Positions 26,704-36,207 are shown, counted from the stretch's first letter. The stretch is DNA of 64,000 nt from an uncultured Eubacterium sp. (GCA_910584065.1 CAJTZN010000003.1:1-64000), one strand, 5' to 3'. The notes: generated by a model not told the origin, from the letters alone. A program made the numbers and translations.

Positions 26704-27658
26704 ATCCGCATACCTCCTTTTTCAGCAGCCGTCCCATGAGCGAACCTTCCACCACGACCGGATAATCCCGTATGGTAAACAACATGCCGTCTCCGGGAGC
26801 ACGCACTTCATCCAGCACCCGCCCCCGCAGAGGATCCACGATCCGTCCGATCAGCTCACTCTCCTTTAGCCGCGCGCCGTGCGTTACCGCCGGGATAAAC
26901 ACGCCGCTGACACTGGCGTTCAGATAACTGACGTCCTCCGCGTCACGGGAAATGATCGGCGTCTTCACCGGCTTGCCCTCTCCCGTCCATATCCCCATTT
27001 CCCGCATCAAATGAAAAATACCGTCAACCATCTGGTCGCCGTACGCCTGCGTGATCCGCATTCCAACCCCCATTTCCACCACTAGCACCGGCGTTCCGGC
27101 ATCGTTCAGGCTGTGGGCAAATGTCGATTCCAGTACGGTGCTGGCGCCATGCACCCAGATCAGATCGACGTTCGTCTCCTGCGCCATCGGAACGAGCACG
27201 TCCTGATGCAGCTCATTGATACGGATCTGCGGAATTTCTGTCAGATATATGTTGCTTGCATGAATATCCAGAACACAGTCCGAACCTTTCACGTCTTCCA
27301 TAATACACGCCGCCAAATATTCTGTCATACTTCCATCGATATTTCCCGGAAAAATGCGGTTCATGTCGAGGTCAAACGCCGGGATCCCCCTCGTGATGGA
27401 ATCGATCCCCAAAGGATTCATCGCCGGATAAATATCCACAATACCCGCCAGACACTCCTTCTTTTCCTCTATGCGCCGCTGCAGTTCAAAACACACGTAC
27501 TGACCTTCCAGTTCATCCCCGTGGATTCCTGTAACAATGCTGATCCGTTTGCCGTCTTTTAGCGCCCCTTCCGGCCGGATCCGGTTTTTCCTGATCTTTA
27601 ACGTTTCATCTACCGGCAGTCCGGCTGCCGCTATCGTCTCTACCATCTCAATCCTCAT
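26696..27658 (-). CDS. Succinylglutamate desuccinylase/aspartoacylase (AstE, M14-like) family deacylase
   Basis: 320 residues. Zinc ligands are seen as HGDE in VTGIHGDELEG and the His of VLDIHAS; the catalytic Glu is in VLVVEMGVG. NPLGIDSITRGIPAFDLDMNRIFPG is the usual substrate-side loop with Asn-Arg. The C-terminal part is a lipoyl-like barrel. Family members cleave N-acyl amino acids; the real substrate is unknown. It sits 55 bp after the transglutaminase gene, in an operon with ATP-grasp and alpha-E proteins, so it may process an amide made by them. Confidence 0.85.
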   Translation of the reverse strand: MRIEMVETIAAAGLPVDETLKIRKNRIRPEGALKDGKRISIVTGIHGDELEGQYVCFELQRRIEEKKECLAGIVDIYPAMNPLGIDSITRGIPAFDLDMNRIFPGNIDGSMTEYLAACIMEDVKGSDCVLDIHASNIYLTEIPQIRINELHQDVLVPMAQETNVDLIWVHGASTVLESTFAHSLNDAGTPVLVVEMGVGMRITQAYGDQMVDGIFHLMREMGIWTGEGKPVKTPIISRDAEDVSYLNASVSGVFIPAVTHGARLKESELIGRIVDPLRGRVLDEVRAPGDGMLFTIRDYPVVVEGSLMGRLLKKEVCGYE

Positions 27659-27713
27659 TTCTATACATATTAATTCCCCATTCCGGAACGTTTACGCGAC
27701 GGGGCGTCTGCCA

Positions 27714-28535
27714 TCAGGGCTTATTTGTGACGCTCCGGCACAAATAGTCGTCTGATGCCTGTACGCATACGGATATGTTCTGCCACTGTGCGCCCCCGCT
27801 CCACATCAGGCCGCGGTTGATGGCGCAGTCGGCAGCATCCCTTCCGTGCCCCAGTTTGATATAATGGTTTAAAACAGGGCGGTCATTCGTGGGATCAAAA
27901 CCAACCCACCGGTCCCCGCAGAGAACTTCCGCCCACGCGTGGCTCTCTCCTTCTCCGAGCATCATGCCACATACATAACGGGCGGGTATCCCTTTCATTC
28001 GTAACAGGGTAACATAAATATGCGCGTAATCCTGGCACACGCCGGTTCCAAGCTGCCACGCCTCTTCCGCCGTTGTTTGAACGCCCGTCGTTCCCGGTAC
28101 ATAAGAAAAATCCTGATAAAGCCTGTGCATGAGCATCATGCCGCTCGCATACGCATCCTCACATCCCGTGAAATCCAGGGAGTCAAAATATTTTGTGAGC
28201 GCCGGTCCCGGCACGCACTTTCCATGTGGAAAACGAAACATACCGGTCTGTTCCTCCCTCGCCTCTTCCTCGTAGTCGGTCTGTATGATCTCCACCTCTC
28301 CAGTGATCTCAAACACAAACTGCCGGTGCGGCTCGGTCTCACAGCCATAGATCTGCCTGTTGCCAAAGGAATCCTCACCTAACGAGTACTCGGTCGGCGG
28401 AGAAATGTGGATCGCCATTTCCCGCAAATGCTGTCTGGCATCTTCCCTTGGAATGCACTTGATCGTAAAATGGCATCTGCCGACATGTTCCTCATACCCG
28501 ATCTCCATTCGGTATGTAAAACGTAAAACTGACAT
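27714..28535 (-). CDS. Transglutaminase-like cysteine peptidase/amidase of the ATP-grasp/alpha-E system
   Basis: 273 residues. The N-terminal beta domain is the Bact_transglu_N type. The catalytic core has Cys in GTGVCQDYAH, His in GESHAWAEV and Asp in GFDPTNDRP. The start at 28535 (MSVLRFTYRM) follows GGGGGTG; the longer form would overlap the preceding gene. In many bacteria this protein is encoded with a circularly permuted ATP-grasp and an alpha-E protein, as here, and the trio is predicted to make and process a small peptide or amide. The product is unknown. Confidence 0.85.
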   Translation of the reverse strand: MSVLRFTYRMEIGYEEHVGRCHFTIKCIPREDARQHLREMAIHISPPTEYSLGEDSFGNRQIYGCETEPHRQFVFEITGEVEIIQTDYEEEAREEQTGMFRFPHGKCVPGPALTKYFDSLDFTGCEDAYASGMMLMHRLYQDFSYVPGTTGVQTTAEEAWQLGTGVCQDYAHIYVTLLRMKGIPARYVCGMMLGEGESHAWAEVLCGDRWVGFDPTNDRPVLNHYIKLGHGRDAADCAINRGLMWSGGAQWQNISVCVQASDDYLCRSVTNKP

Positions 28536-28558
28536 GGAATCACCCCCGGTAATTTCCT

Positions 28559-29221
28559 CTATATAATTGCCTCCACACATGACACAATTCTATAGTAATC
28601 CATTTCGGGATTTTCCACAAGTACCCTGAGCTGACCGATTTTTTCTTTGTCATATCGCAGCCCGCTCCGTTCTACCCGCGGAATCATGCGGCTCACTTCC
28701 CGCACAAGTTCCTCTCTGGACACGCCAAGACGCGCATAGAGATCGATCCGCTCAATCCGCTTTCCCGCCTTAATCATGTTCCGCACCTGCTCCGAATCGA
28801 TTCGGTCATCCGCGACTCCCCAGAACGACAGCAGATGATCGAGAAGCCCCTGCAGTTCGATGAGGGGCGACTTACTGACAGCCGCCTTATTGATGTCATA
28901 GATGGCGAGCTGGATATAGGACAATGTCTCCGAACCGATACTCTCCCGCAATACGATGGCATTGTCATACGCGCGGTTCAAATTACTGATGATGGAATCC
29001 GGATTTTCCGCATCAAACGGATATCTGCGGATAAAATCCTCCCTCGACGTATAAATATTGGGAATATCGATGGATTCACAAAATGTTTCGTAACTGTCAA
29101 TGGTTTCATCGATCATCGTATCAAAGCGCCTGAAATAAAAACGCAGCGTACTGTATACGCGCTCTGTATACCTTCCCAGCCAATACAGATGATCTGCCTG
29201 TTCTACTGATATAATACCCAT
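28559..29221 (-). CDS. Alpha-E domain protein (DUF403)
   Basis: 220 residues, almost wholly helical. The family signature ISVEQADHLYWLGRYTERV at the N-terminus and RAYDNAIVLRESIGSETLSYIQ in the middle are clear. Length is shorter than the 310 residues common in proteobacteria but usual in Firmicutes. The start overlaps the ATP-grasp gene by 19 bp. There is no known activity; the family always travels with circularly permuted ATP-grasp ligases. Confidence 0.85.
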   Translation of the reverse strand: MGIISVEQADHLYWLGRYTERVYSTLRFYFRRFDTMIDETIDSYETFCESIDIPNIYTSREDFIRRYPFDAENPDSIISNLNRAYDNAIVLRESIGSETLSYIQLAIYDINKAAVSKSPLIELQGLLDHLLSFWGVADDRIDSEQVRNMIKAGKRIERIDLYARLGVSREELVREVSRMIPRVERSGLRYDKEKIGQLRVLVENPEMDYYRIVSCVEAII

Positions 29222-30522
29222 GTGTCCTTAAAACCTCCTCCCTGTGAAGAATTCACGATAAAGGAATCCATGTTTCTGGAAAATCTCGTCAATCCGCTTT
29301 TCCATACAACCGGTTCCTCAGCCATCAGAACAAACGCGCGGAGGTCTGCCTTTCTCGGCACAACCTCGCCGCCATCCAGGATATCCAGATCCTGAAAATC
29401 GATCACTTCCTGCGCGATAAACCGCCTCGGCTCCTTCTTTAAGAGCGTGGTAAACGATTCTTTCTGCTCCTTTGTCATGGAATCGCCAAAGACGACGCCA
29501 TATCCCCCCGCCTCTGCCACGTCCTTCAATACAAGCGAATCAAAATGCTCCAGCACATACTTCATATCCTGTTCATAAAACGGCAGATACGTAGGCGCAT
29601 TGCTCAAAATGGGGTCCTCCCCCAAATAGTAGCGGATCATTTTCGGCACAAAATAATAGATTCCCTTATCATCCGCCACGCCATTTCCCGGCGCGTTGAT
29701 GAGCGCCACGTTGCCTTTCCGGTACACTTCAAAAATATGGGGAATTCCGATCACGGATTCCGGATTGAAGATCATCGGATCCATATATTCATCTGAAATC
29801 CTCCGGTACACCGCCCCCACGCGCTCCCTTTTCCCGTCCGCAGAAATATAATACAGTTTATCCTGTTCCACGATCAGATCGGAGCCGGTAGCCAGATGAG
29901 CCCCCGTCTTTTCCGCCAGATAGGAATGTTCAAAATAAGCGGCGTTATATCTTCCCGGCGTCAGTATGACCGTATGGCCGCCCGCATTGACATAATCCAT
30001 CGTCTTTCTCAGCAGCTCCCCGTAATTCCGGTTATCCTCGAGCCGGGTATCGTGAAACGTATCCGGCGAACTCCGCCGGCACAATTCCCGGGCGATCATC
30101 GGATACGACGCCCCGGAAGGAACCCGCAGGTTATCCTCCAGAATGTACCACTGATCATCCTTTCCCTTTACCAGATCGATGCCGGAAATGTGGGAGTACA
30201 CATCCTTTGCAGGAGCAATTCCCTCACACTCCGCCATGTAACCGCTGGACGCAAAAATAAAATCCTCGGGCACGACCCCGTCTTTGACAATTTTTTTCTC
30301 ACTGTAGATATCCTTTAGGAACAGATTGAGTGCCATGACCCGCTGCTTTAACCCTTTCTCCAGATGGGCAAACTCCTGATGCTCTATGATCCTCGGGATG
30401 GAATCAAAAGGAAATAACTGCTCGTTAAACACATTATTTTTATAAATTCCAAACTTTACTCCGTAGCGGGCCAGCAGTTCATTAATCTGTTCCCGGTTCT
30501 TCAGTAACTCCAACTGCTTCAT
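29203..30522 (-). CDS. Circularly permuted ATP-grasp ligase (DUF404/DUF407 type)
   Basis: 439 residues. Segments typical of the family are DLVKGKDDQWYILEDNLRVPSG, the NAPGNGVADDK loop, SLVLKDVAEAGGYGVVFG (nucleotide-binding loop) and PRKADLRAFVL near the C-terminus. ATP-grasp enzymes join an acid to an amine with ATP, here perhaps making a short peptide. The start at 30522 fits GGAGG better than the ATG at 30528, which is too near. It is the first gene of a five-gene operon (ATP-grasp, alpha-E, transglutaminase, AstE, AstE-like). The upstream hairpin at 30555 belongs to the gene before. Confidence 0.85.
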   Translation of the reverse strand: MKQLELLKNREQINELLARYGVKFGIYKNNVFNEQLFPFDSIPRIIEHQEFAHLEKGLKQRVMALNLFLKDIYSEKKIVKDGVVPEDFIFASSGYMAECEGIAPAKDVYSHISGIDLVKGKDDQWYILEDNLRVPSGASYPMIARELCRRSSPDTFHDTRLEDNRNYGELLRKTMDYVNAGGHTVILTPGRYNAAYFEHSYLAEKTGAHLATGSDLIVEQDKLYYISADGKRERVGAVYRRISDEYMDPMIFNPESVIGIPHIFEVYRKGNVALINAPGNGVADDKGIYYFVPKMIRYYLGEDPILSNAPTYLPFYEQDMKYVLEHFDSLVLKDVAEAGGYGVVFGDSMTKEQKESFTTLLKKEPRRFIAQEVIDFQDLDILDGGEVVPRKADLRAFVLMAEEPVVWKSGLTRFSRNMDSFIVNSSQGGGFKDTWVLYQ

Positions 30523-30554
30523 AGCCATTCCTCCTTCCGCTCATTCCAAAACGA

Positions 30555-30585
30555 AAAGGCGTCCTGCACACTGCAGAACGCCTTT
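30555..30585 (-). terminator. Terminator of the vanG-vanT unit
   Basis: A 14-bp stem with one mismatch and a 3-nt loop (arms 30555-30568 and 30572-30585, AAAGGCG...CGCCTTT), followed on the minus strand by TTTTCGTTTT. It lies 80 bp after the racemase gene and just before the ATP-grasp operon. Confidence 0.75.
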
Positions 30586-30662
30586 GTTCATAAAAACAAT
30601 AACAGTATATTCTCTTTTTGCTCATCTGTCAAGGTTTGAATTTGTATTTCCCATCGAAGTTC

Positions 30663-32795
30663 TTACGCCCGAACCCTCGTCCCCAGCCTGCTGAGCAGTT
30701 CATTACTGATACTTCCACACCTCCCCGCAAGCTCCGGCGCGGACGCCCCCTCTCCCATTTCACCGCCAATGAGCACTACTGTATCTCCAACCTCCACTCC
30801 CCCCGCATCCGTTATATCGACCGCAAGCTGATCCATGCAGACGCGGCCGATGACCGGCGCCAGGCAGTCATTGATCCGCACGCTCCCCTTCCCGCAGGAC
30901 AGCCCCCGCGGATACCCATCCGCGTACCCGGCCGGCACCATCGCGATCCGGCTGTCTCGCTCCGCCGTAAACTCCCTCCCGTACCCGACACATTCGCCTT
31001 TTTTCAACGACCGGATCAGTACGACTTTACTCTTCAGCGAAAGCACCGGACGCAGATCTAGATGAACGATCATATCATCCTCCGGGGAACTGAAAACGCC
31101 AAATAAGGCAATCCCGGCTCTCACGTAATCGCAGCGCAGTTCCGGATAATTTAATAAACCATAACTGCTCTGAATATGCAGTTTCGGAATCCGCACCCCC
31201 TCCACCCGCAGTTCATTTACCAGTGCATAAAACCGGTCGATCTGCTTTTTCGAAAACGCCACATCTTCTTCCTCCAGACGATCCGCACAGGATAAATGCG
31301 TAAACATCCCGCGCACATCGATGTGCTCCAGTTCAAACATCTGTTTTACCCGTCCGGTCTCAACCGACAGCTCTCCCAGCCGGTGCATTCCGGTATCAAT
31401 CTTAATATGCGCCTTGACCCTCACTCCCTGCCGGTCCAGCTCTTCCGCATACGAACGATCGAGCAGCGTCTGCATGAGATCAAATTTCTTCAATTCCGCC
31501 GCCCGTCCGACATCCGTATAACCTAAAATAAGTATCTCTCCCCGAATCCCATACGTTCTGAGCCGGATCCCTTCGTCGATCGTCGCCACCGCAAACGCCC
31601 GCACCCCGCTCCTTTCCAGATGGGTCGCGATCTCAAACGAGCCGTGTCCGTAGGCTTCTGCCTTGACCACCGCCATCAGACGACAGCCAGACGGCATAGC
31701 CCGGCGTAATTCCCTCACATTGTGCTCGAGATTCTGCAGATTGATCTCCACATACGTCCGGTCGCCTGACCTTCTATTTCCCCCATCCTTCCGATGCGGC
31801 CCGTACCTCTCCCACACGCCAGCCGCCGCCATACTCCCTCCCACGGACAGCAGACAGACCGCCACATAGTGCACGACACTATTTTCCACGAGCAACCCCT
31901 GCAAATGAAGCCCTTTGGCAAACAGCCGCACGAGAATAATGACCATCGGGTGCAATAGATACACGAGCAGTGACAACGTCCGCAGCCTTTTCCTGCGCTT
32001 CCCCCTGACATGCAGAAGCATCTGAAAAAGAAAATAAGCGCAAGGCAGTAAAAACACATACATGCTGTCATGACGCTGCAGCCCAAAACACCGCAGACAC
32101 ATGGCCTCGCCCAACATCAGGGCAAAACTGACGCCAAACCCGCGCGCACTTGTGAACAGATCCGTCTCCCGCCGGCTCTCCGCGATAAAGCCGCCAAGCA
32201 CAAAAAACACAGGGGCAAAAAAGACGCCATTCCTCGTATGATCCGACAATTGAAACAAAAACCGATAAAAACTTTCCCCTCCCCAGACACCCTCGGCCAG
32301 GCCATAATAGCTATCGCCAAATAATCCGATCGCATACAGTCCGGCCGTAATGAGCACCGCCTTCGGATAATCAAACCGCCGCACGAAATACCAGGCGGTC
32401 ACCGCGCCGATCACCGATGCCGGCAGATACCACAAATGATATACCGTGCCGTCAAACACCAGATCCTTCACGAGATTCGGCGCAAGTTGCTCCATTTGAA
32501 AATACCCGTTATACACATTGACCGGCAGATAGAGCACGATCACCAGCCCATAGATCAAACACGTATGCTTCACAAACCGCACGAGCCTGTTCGCATTTTC
32601 CGCATAATGCGAGATGAGAAAGAACCCCGATGTCATAAAGAAAAATGGAACGGCCACGCGGGCGGCCACACGCGTCAGTATAAAATCACCCATGCTGCCA
32701 AACATGGCGAGCGGCGACGTATGAATAGCAACGACGAGAAGCGCCGCCCAAAGACGAAAACAGTCAATTCCCGGATACATTTCCTTCTGCTGCAA
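30663..32795 (-). CDS. vanT: VanT-type membrane serine/alanine racemase (acyltransferase-like membrane domain fused to racemase)
   Basis: 710 residues in two parts. Residues 1-335 are a ten-TM acyltransferase_3-type domain (start GIDCFRLWAALLVVAIHTSPL). Residues about 345-710 are a PLP-dependent alanine racemase: Lys in MAVVKAEAYGHG, KIDTGMHRLG, HIQSSYG, the Tyr region VGYGREF and VCMDQ. This fusion is the hallmark of VanT proteins, which supply D-Ser for D-Ala-D-Ser ended peptidoglycan. It is 17 bp after the VanG-type ligase gene, so one operon. No vanXY lies between them, unlike known vanG clusters. Whether it makes D-Ser or D-Ala is not visible. Confidence 0.85.
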   Translation of the reverse strand: MQQKEMYPGIDCFRLWAALLVVAIHTSPLAMFGSMGDFILTRVAARVAVPFFFMTSGFFLISHYAENANRLVRFVKHTCLIYGLVIVLYLPVNVYNGYFQMEQLAPNLVKDLVFDGTVYHLWYLPASVIGAVTAWYFVRRFDYPKAVLITAGLYAIGLFGDSYYGLAEGVWGGESFYRFLFQLSDHTRNGVFFAPVFFVLGGFIAESRRETDLFTSARGFGVSFALMLGEAMCLRCFGLQRHDSMYVFLLPCAYFLFQMLLHVRGKRRKRLRTLSLLVYLLHPMVIILVRLFAKGLHLQGLLVENSVVHYVAVCLLSVGGSMAAAGVWERYGPHRKDGGNRRSGDRTYVEINLQNLEHNVRELRRAMPSGCRLMAVVKAEAYGHGSFEIATHLERSGVRAFAVATIDEGIRLRTYGIRGEILILGYTDVGRAAELKKFDLMQTLLDRSYAEELDRQGVRVKAHIKIDTGMHRLGELSVETGRVKQMFELEHIDVRGMFTHLSCADRLEEEDVAFSKKQIDRFYALVNELRVEGVRIPKLHIQSSYGLLNYPELRCDYVRAGIALFGVFSSPEDDMIVHLDLRPVLSLKSKVVLIRSLKKGECVGYGREFTAERDSRIAMVPAGYADGYPRGLSCGKGSVRINDCLAPVIGRVCMDQLAVDITDAGGVEVGDTVVLIGGEMGEGASAPELAGRCGSISNELLSRLGTRVRA

Positions 32796-32812
32796 AAAAA
32801 CCGCCCCCCGCC

Positions 32813-33886
32813 TTAGTCATACTGGGCCAGAAGCTTGTCCAGCATGTCGCCAAATGTCAGTCCGATCCCCTTCATCATGTTCGGGTAACGGCTGTGGGCA
32901 GTAAACCCCGGAATGGTGTTTACTTCATTGAACACGATCTCCCCGTCAGGCGTCAGGAACATATCCACCCGGGCAAAACCGGAACACCCAAGCGCCCGGT
33001 ATATGACGGCGGCCGTTTCCTGTATCCGCTTTTCCGTACCGGCATCGATCCGCGCCGGCATGTGGATCTGCGACGATTTCAACGTGTATTTTTCCGTGAA
33101 GTCAAAAAAGCCTGTAGACAGTTCGATCTCATCGACCCGGCCGACCGTCAGCGTCTCGCTCCCGAGCACGGCACATCCCACCTCAAAACCTTCCACCGCC
33201 TCTTCCACGATCACCTCCCTGTCATGTTCAAACGCCTGTCCGACTGCGGCGCGGAGTTCCTTCTCTTCGGTAATCCTCGAAATTCCAAACGAAGAACCGG
33301 CGCGGACCGGCTTTACAAACAGCGGAAATGTCAGGCTGCCACAAATCTTATCCAGAGCCTCTTCCTTTTCCGATTCCCGGAACGTAACCGACCGCGGCAC
33401 CGAAATCCCCGCCTGCCGGACGATCTGATGCGCCCGCTCCTTATCCATGCACAAAGCAGAAGAAAGCGTATCACAGCCGACGACGGGAATGCCCGCCAAT
33501 TCAAACATCCCCTGCAGCGTACCGTCCTCACCATTTTTACCGTGCAGGACAGGGAACACCAGATCCACCGGGATCCGGCTGTAACCGCCGCCTGAAAACT
33601 CGATCAGGCTCCCCTCCGACCGGTTTACCGATACCGCGACCGGATGGATCAATTCGGCATCTTTCCACCACCAATCCTCCGGAATCCGACTGTACTCGCC
33701 CGTATAGTGATACCAGTTTCCTTCTTTTGTGATGCCGATCGGTATTACCTCGTATCGGTCATGGTCGATATATTCGAGCACCGCAGAAACGGATTGCAGC
33801 GATACTTCATATTCAGTAGAATGACCACCAAAAATCACCGCGATTTTCCTGCTGGCATTTGCTGGTGTAAAGTTATGTGACAACAT
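32813..33886 (-). CDS. vanG: VanG-type D-alanine--D-serine ligase
   Basis: 357 residues, very close in pattern to VanG: KIAVIFGGHSTEYEVSLQS, VFPVLHGKNGEDGTLQG, VVGCDTLSSALCMDKERAH, FVKPVRAGSSFGI, VEEAVEGFEVGCAVLG and the specificity loop FTEKYTLKSSQI. ATP-grasp metal ligands are in ARVDMFLTPDGEIVFNEVNT. The EKY loop fits D-Ser rather than D-Lac. The start at 33886 has GGAGGAG upstream, and the ATG at 33901 is part of that RBS. With the VanT gene it could make D-Ala-D-Ser, which lowers vancomycin affinity. Missing vanXY and vanRS suggest low-level or silent function. Confidence 0.9.
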   Translation of the reverse strand: MLSHNFTPANASRKIAVIFGGHSTEYEVSLQSVSAVLEYIDHDRYEVIPIGITKEGNWYHYTGEYSRIPEDWWWKDAELIHPVAVSVNRSEGSLIEFSGGGYSRIPVDLVFPVLHGKNGEDGTLQGMFELAGIPVVGCDTLSSALCMDKERAHQIVRQAGISVPRSVTFRESEKEEALDKICGSLTFPLFVKPVRAGSSFGISRITEEKELRAAVGQAFEHDREVIVEEAVEGFEVGCAVLGSETLTVGRVDEIELSTGFFDFTEKYTLKSSQIHMPARIDAGTEKRIQETAAVIYRALGCSGFARVDMFLTPDGEIVFNEVNTIPGFTAHSRYPNMMKGIGLTFGDMLDKLLAQYD

Positions 33887-34124
33887 AAAGGACTCCTCCA
33901 TTTCAGTTTTTCATTCATGTGATGACATCATTGTAGCAGGAAGCGGAAGATCGTTTATTGAAATCCACTAAATATATAATGATGATTTTCTTTTGAAATT
34001 CTTATGATTTTCCTACGAAATTCTTAAGATGGGGAAGTGTGCGTTTAAATTCTCATAACGGTCCGCATGGAACATGTCGGATATAAAGTTCTTTTTCGTT
34101 AATCAGCCAGGAACTATCGCTCCC
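33887..34124. other. Divergent intergenic region between vanG and the plus-strand secreted gene
   Basis: AT-rich. On the minus strand TACAAT (33935-33930) may be the -10 of the vanG promoter, but no good -35 is at 17 bp. I see no obvious VanR-type repeats. Confidence 0.3.
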
Positions 34125-34153
34125 TTGACTAAGATAATCCGATTTGTTATGAT
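34125..34153 (+). promoter_or_regulatory. Promoter of the CBM2/helveticin-like gene
   Basis: TTGACT (34125-34130), 17 bp, TATGAT (34148-34153), about 50 bp before the start. Confidence 0.6.
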
Positions 34154-34203
34154 AGAAGAGAAATTTTGAAAAAGAAAAAGTAAAGAATGTAAAAATGTAG
34201 AAA

Positions 34204-36189
34204 TTGAAACATGTTGTTACAATGCTTTTGATCTTTTCACTGTTTGCCGGAAGTATCACGAGTCATTGTCCCATAACCGCAAAGGCGGAAACCAATACTC
34301 AGGAGATCGATGCAGAAAACGGTGGAGTCGAAATTGATACAACGGGAGAGGACATCGCTGCTTCGATCAACATAACCAGTAAATGGGATCACCACTATAA
34401 TGCCAATGTAACGATCACAAATCTGTCAGAAGAGAAAATAGATGATTGGGAAATTTGTTTTCCGTTCGATAATACGATCGAACACATTTGGAATGCAACG
34501 ATCGTCTCTGCAGAAGATGGCGAGTACCTGATCCATAATGCTGAATGGAACCAGGACATTCAGGCCGGAGAATCCGTGTCGTTTGGCATGACGGTAGCGT
34601 ATGATAACAAAATAAGTTATCCGGAATATTGTTATCTGACAAGGGATTCCCAAAGGGTACGGGACAGCTATGAAGTTACTTTTACAGAAAACGGGCGATG
34701 GGCCGGTCACGTCAATGGGATGATTACGATAACGAACACAGGCAGCCACCGGATCGAAGACTGGAGCCTGATCATGGAGAGCAATTTTGAGATTGAGAAT
34801 ATCTGGAATGCCAATACCGTAGATTATTATGAAGAATATGAGTGCTATGATATTGAAAATGCGGGCTATAACCAGAATATCGAGCCGGGTCAGAGTGTAC
34901 AGTTCGGATTTATCGCCAAATGCTGTGGGAACGCAGAAATTGGGGAATATACGTTGTATGAAATGGCAGAACTGGATTATGACGAGGATGAGTTTTCGAA
35001 TGAGGAAGAGGATGACGATGACGAAGAACTCATAAAGGACGCGGACTATTTTGATACATATGATGAATATGTCGCATATTTTTATGAGAGGAATGGGTGG
35101 AGGAAAAGGGCGGTAAAATCAATGCTGCGGGCTTCGGATATAAAGACGGTCGAAGCGACATGTGAATCTACTTTGGACTTTGGGTGGGATATTACAGCGG
35201 CACAGAATTATCTACCGTTGAGTGACGGATCAGTTTATACGTTTCATATTGCGAAAGATAAGGATAATGAAAAAAGGAAAAATGATGTATGGATCAACAG
35301 AGGCTGGGATAACGGTTCTAACTGCAAAAAATATGAGATGTTCCTTGAAGATCCCAATGTAATGAAAGGATTCGGGCACGGGCAGACGTTTGAACAGTTT
35401 CTTTATAAGGGGAAGGAACAATATCTTTTATCTGGAAATCCTTATGATTCAGAAAAACACTTTTCACGGGATATTGTGTTAATGTCTCCTGAGAAATTTA
35501 AAAGCATTGCCGAAATGCGTGATCAATTTGGGGGACCACATGAATTTAGTTATAGAAATTCATGGAAATACAGCCCCAAACCATATAAGAAACTTATTAA
35601 TGCCAACTGCGCAAATAGGGCAGGGAAGAGCGCCGGAAAACTAACACGAGTAGATGCTGCTGTTACAAGTGATGGCTCTACGCTTGTCGTTTGGAGTAAG
35701 GTGAAATCTGCAAGGGTACAATTATCACTATATGATATGAAAAAAATTTGCAAAATACTTTATAAAAAAGAAAAAGCGAAAAATTTATTATCATTTGACG
35801 ATTTACGTAATGCTTGCATCACAAGCCACACAGTTGAAATGAAAGAAAAACTTTCAGATGCAGTACAACCTGGAGGTTCTTTTCAATCAGTAGATGTTGA
35901 AAAGAATAGTAATGGCACTTGGAGCGTGTATATAACAAGTGGTAACGAGGCTGATAAACAATCACTGTATGTTAGTTGTATTACTTTAAAAAAAGGCAAA
36001 AACCAAAAACCTAACTATAATATAGTAAAGGTGGATCCTAAAATAGAAAAGTATACTGGAACGCGAGAGCTCGAAGGATGTCATGTGGTAGGAAACAACT
36101 TGAATTTTTTAGTTGCCCCATCAGGAAAGAAAGTATCAAAACAAAAGCAATATATTTATTCGGTACCGTTAAGTAAAATAAAAGGTTAA
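34204..36189 (+). CDS. Secreted protein: two CBM2-like domains, acidic linker and helveticin-J-like domain
   Basis: 661 residues. The start is TTG at 34204 without a clear RBS; ATG at 34222 is an alternative. Signal peptide residues 1-28 end at TAKA. Residues about 50-150 and 155-255 each show the CBM2 pattern: VTITN, DWxxxF, WNA, N..WNQDIxxGxSVxFG. An acidic linker (DDDDEE near 275) leads to a C-terminal part of about 340 residues with the helveticin J layout: GHGQTFE, a beta-blade series, VDAAVTSDGSTLVVW, QLSLYDMKKI and a final blade ending VPLSKIKG. Helveticin J is a class III bacteriocin. Here the domain is joined to carbohydrate-binding modules. Role inferred: secreted surface-binding toxin or glycan-binding protein. 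GC is lower than in the core genes. Confidence 0.65.
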   Translation: MKHVVTMLLIFSLFAGSITSHCPITAKAETNTQEIDAENGGVEIDTTGEDIAASINITSKWDHHYNANVTITNLSEEKIDDWEICFPFDNTIEHIWNATIVSAEDGEYLIHNAEWNQDIQAGESVSFGMTVAYDNKISYPEYCYLTRDSQRVRDSYEVTFTENGRWAGHVNGMITITNTGSHRIEDWSLIMESNFEIENIWNANTVDYYEEYECYDIENAGYNQNIEPGQSVQFGFIAKCCGNAEIGEYTLYEMAELDYDEDEFSNEEEDDDDEELIKDADYFDTYDEYVAYFYERNGWRKRAVKSMLRASDIKTVEATCESTLDFGWDITAAQNYLPLSDGSVYTFHIAKDKDNEKRKNDVWINRGWDNGSNCKKYEMFLEDPNVMKGFGHGQTFEQFLYKGKEQYLLSGNPYDSEKHFSRDIVLMSPEKFKSIAEMRDQFGGPHEFSYRNSWKYSPKPYKKLINANCANRAGKSAGKLTRVDAAVTSDGSTLVVWSKVKSARVQLSLYDMKKICKILYKKEKAKNLLSFDDLRNACITSHTVEMKEKLSDAVQPGGSFQSVDVEKNSNGTWSVYITSGNEADKQSLYVSCITLKKGKNQKPNYNIVKVDPKIEKYTGTRELEGCHVVGNNLNFLVAPSGKKVSKQKQYIYSVPLSKIKG

Positions 36190-36207
36190 ATACCAACTCT
36201 ACATTCG

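Noticed and set aside
32894..33595. 233-codon plus-strand frame
   Set aside because: Antisense to the VanG-type ligase.
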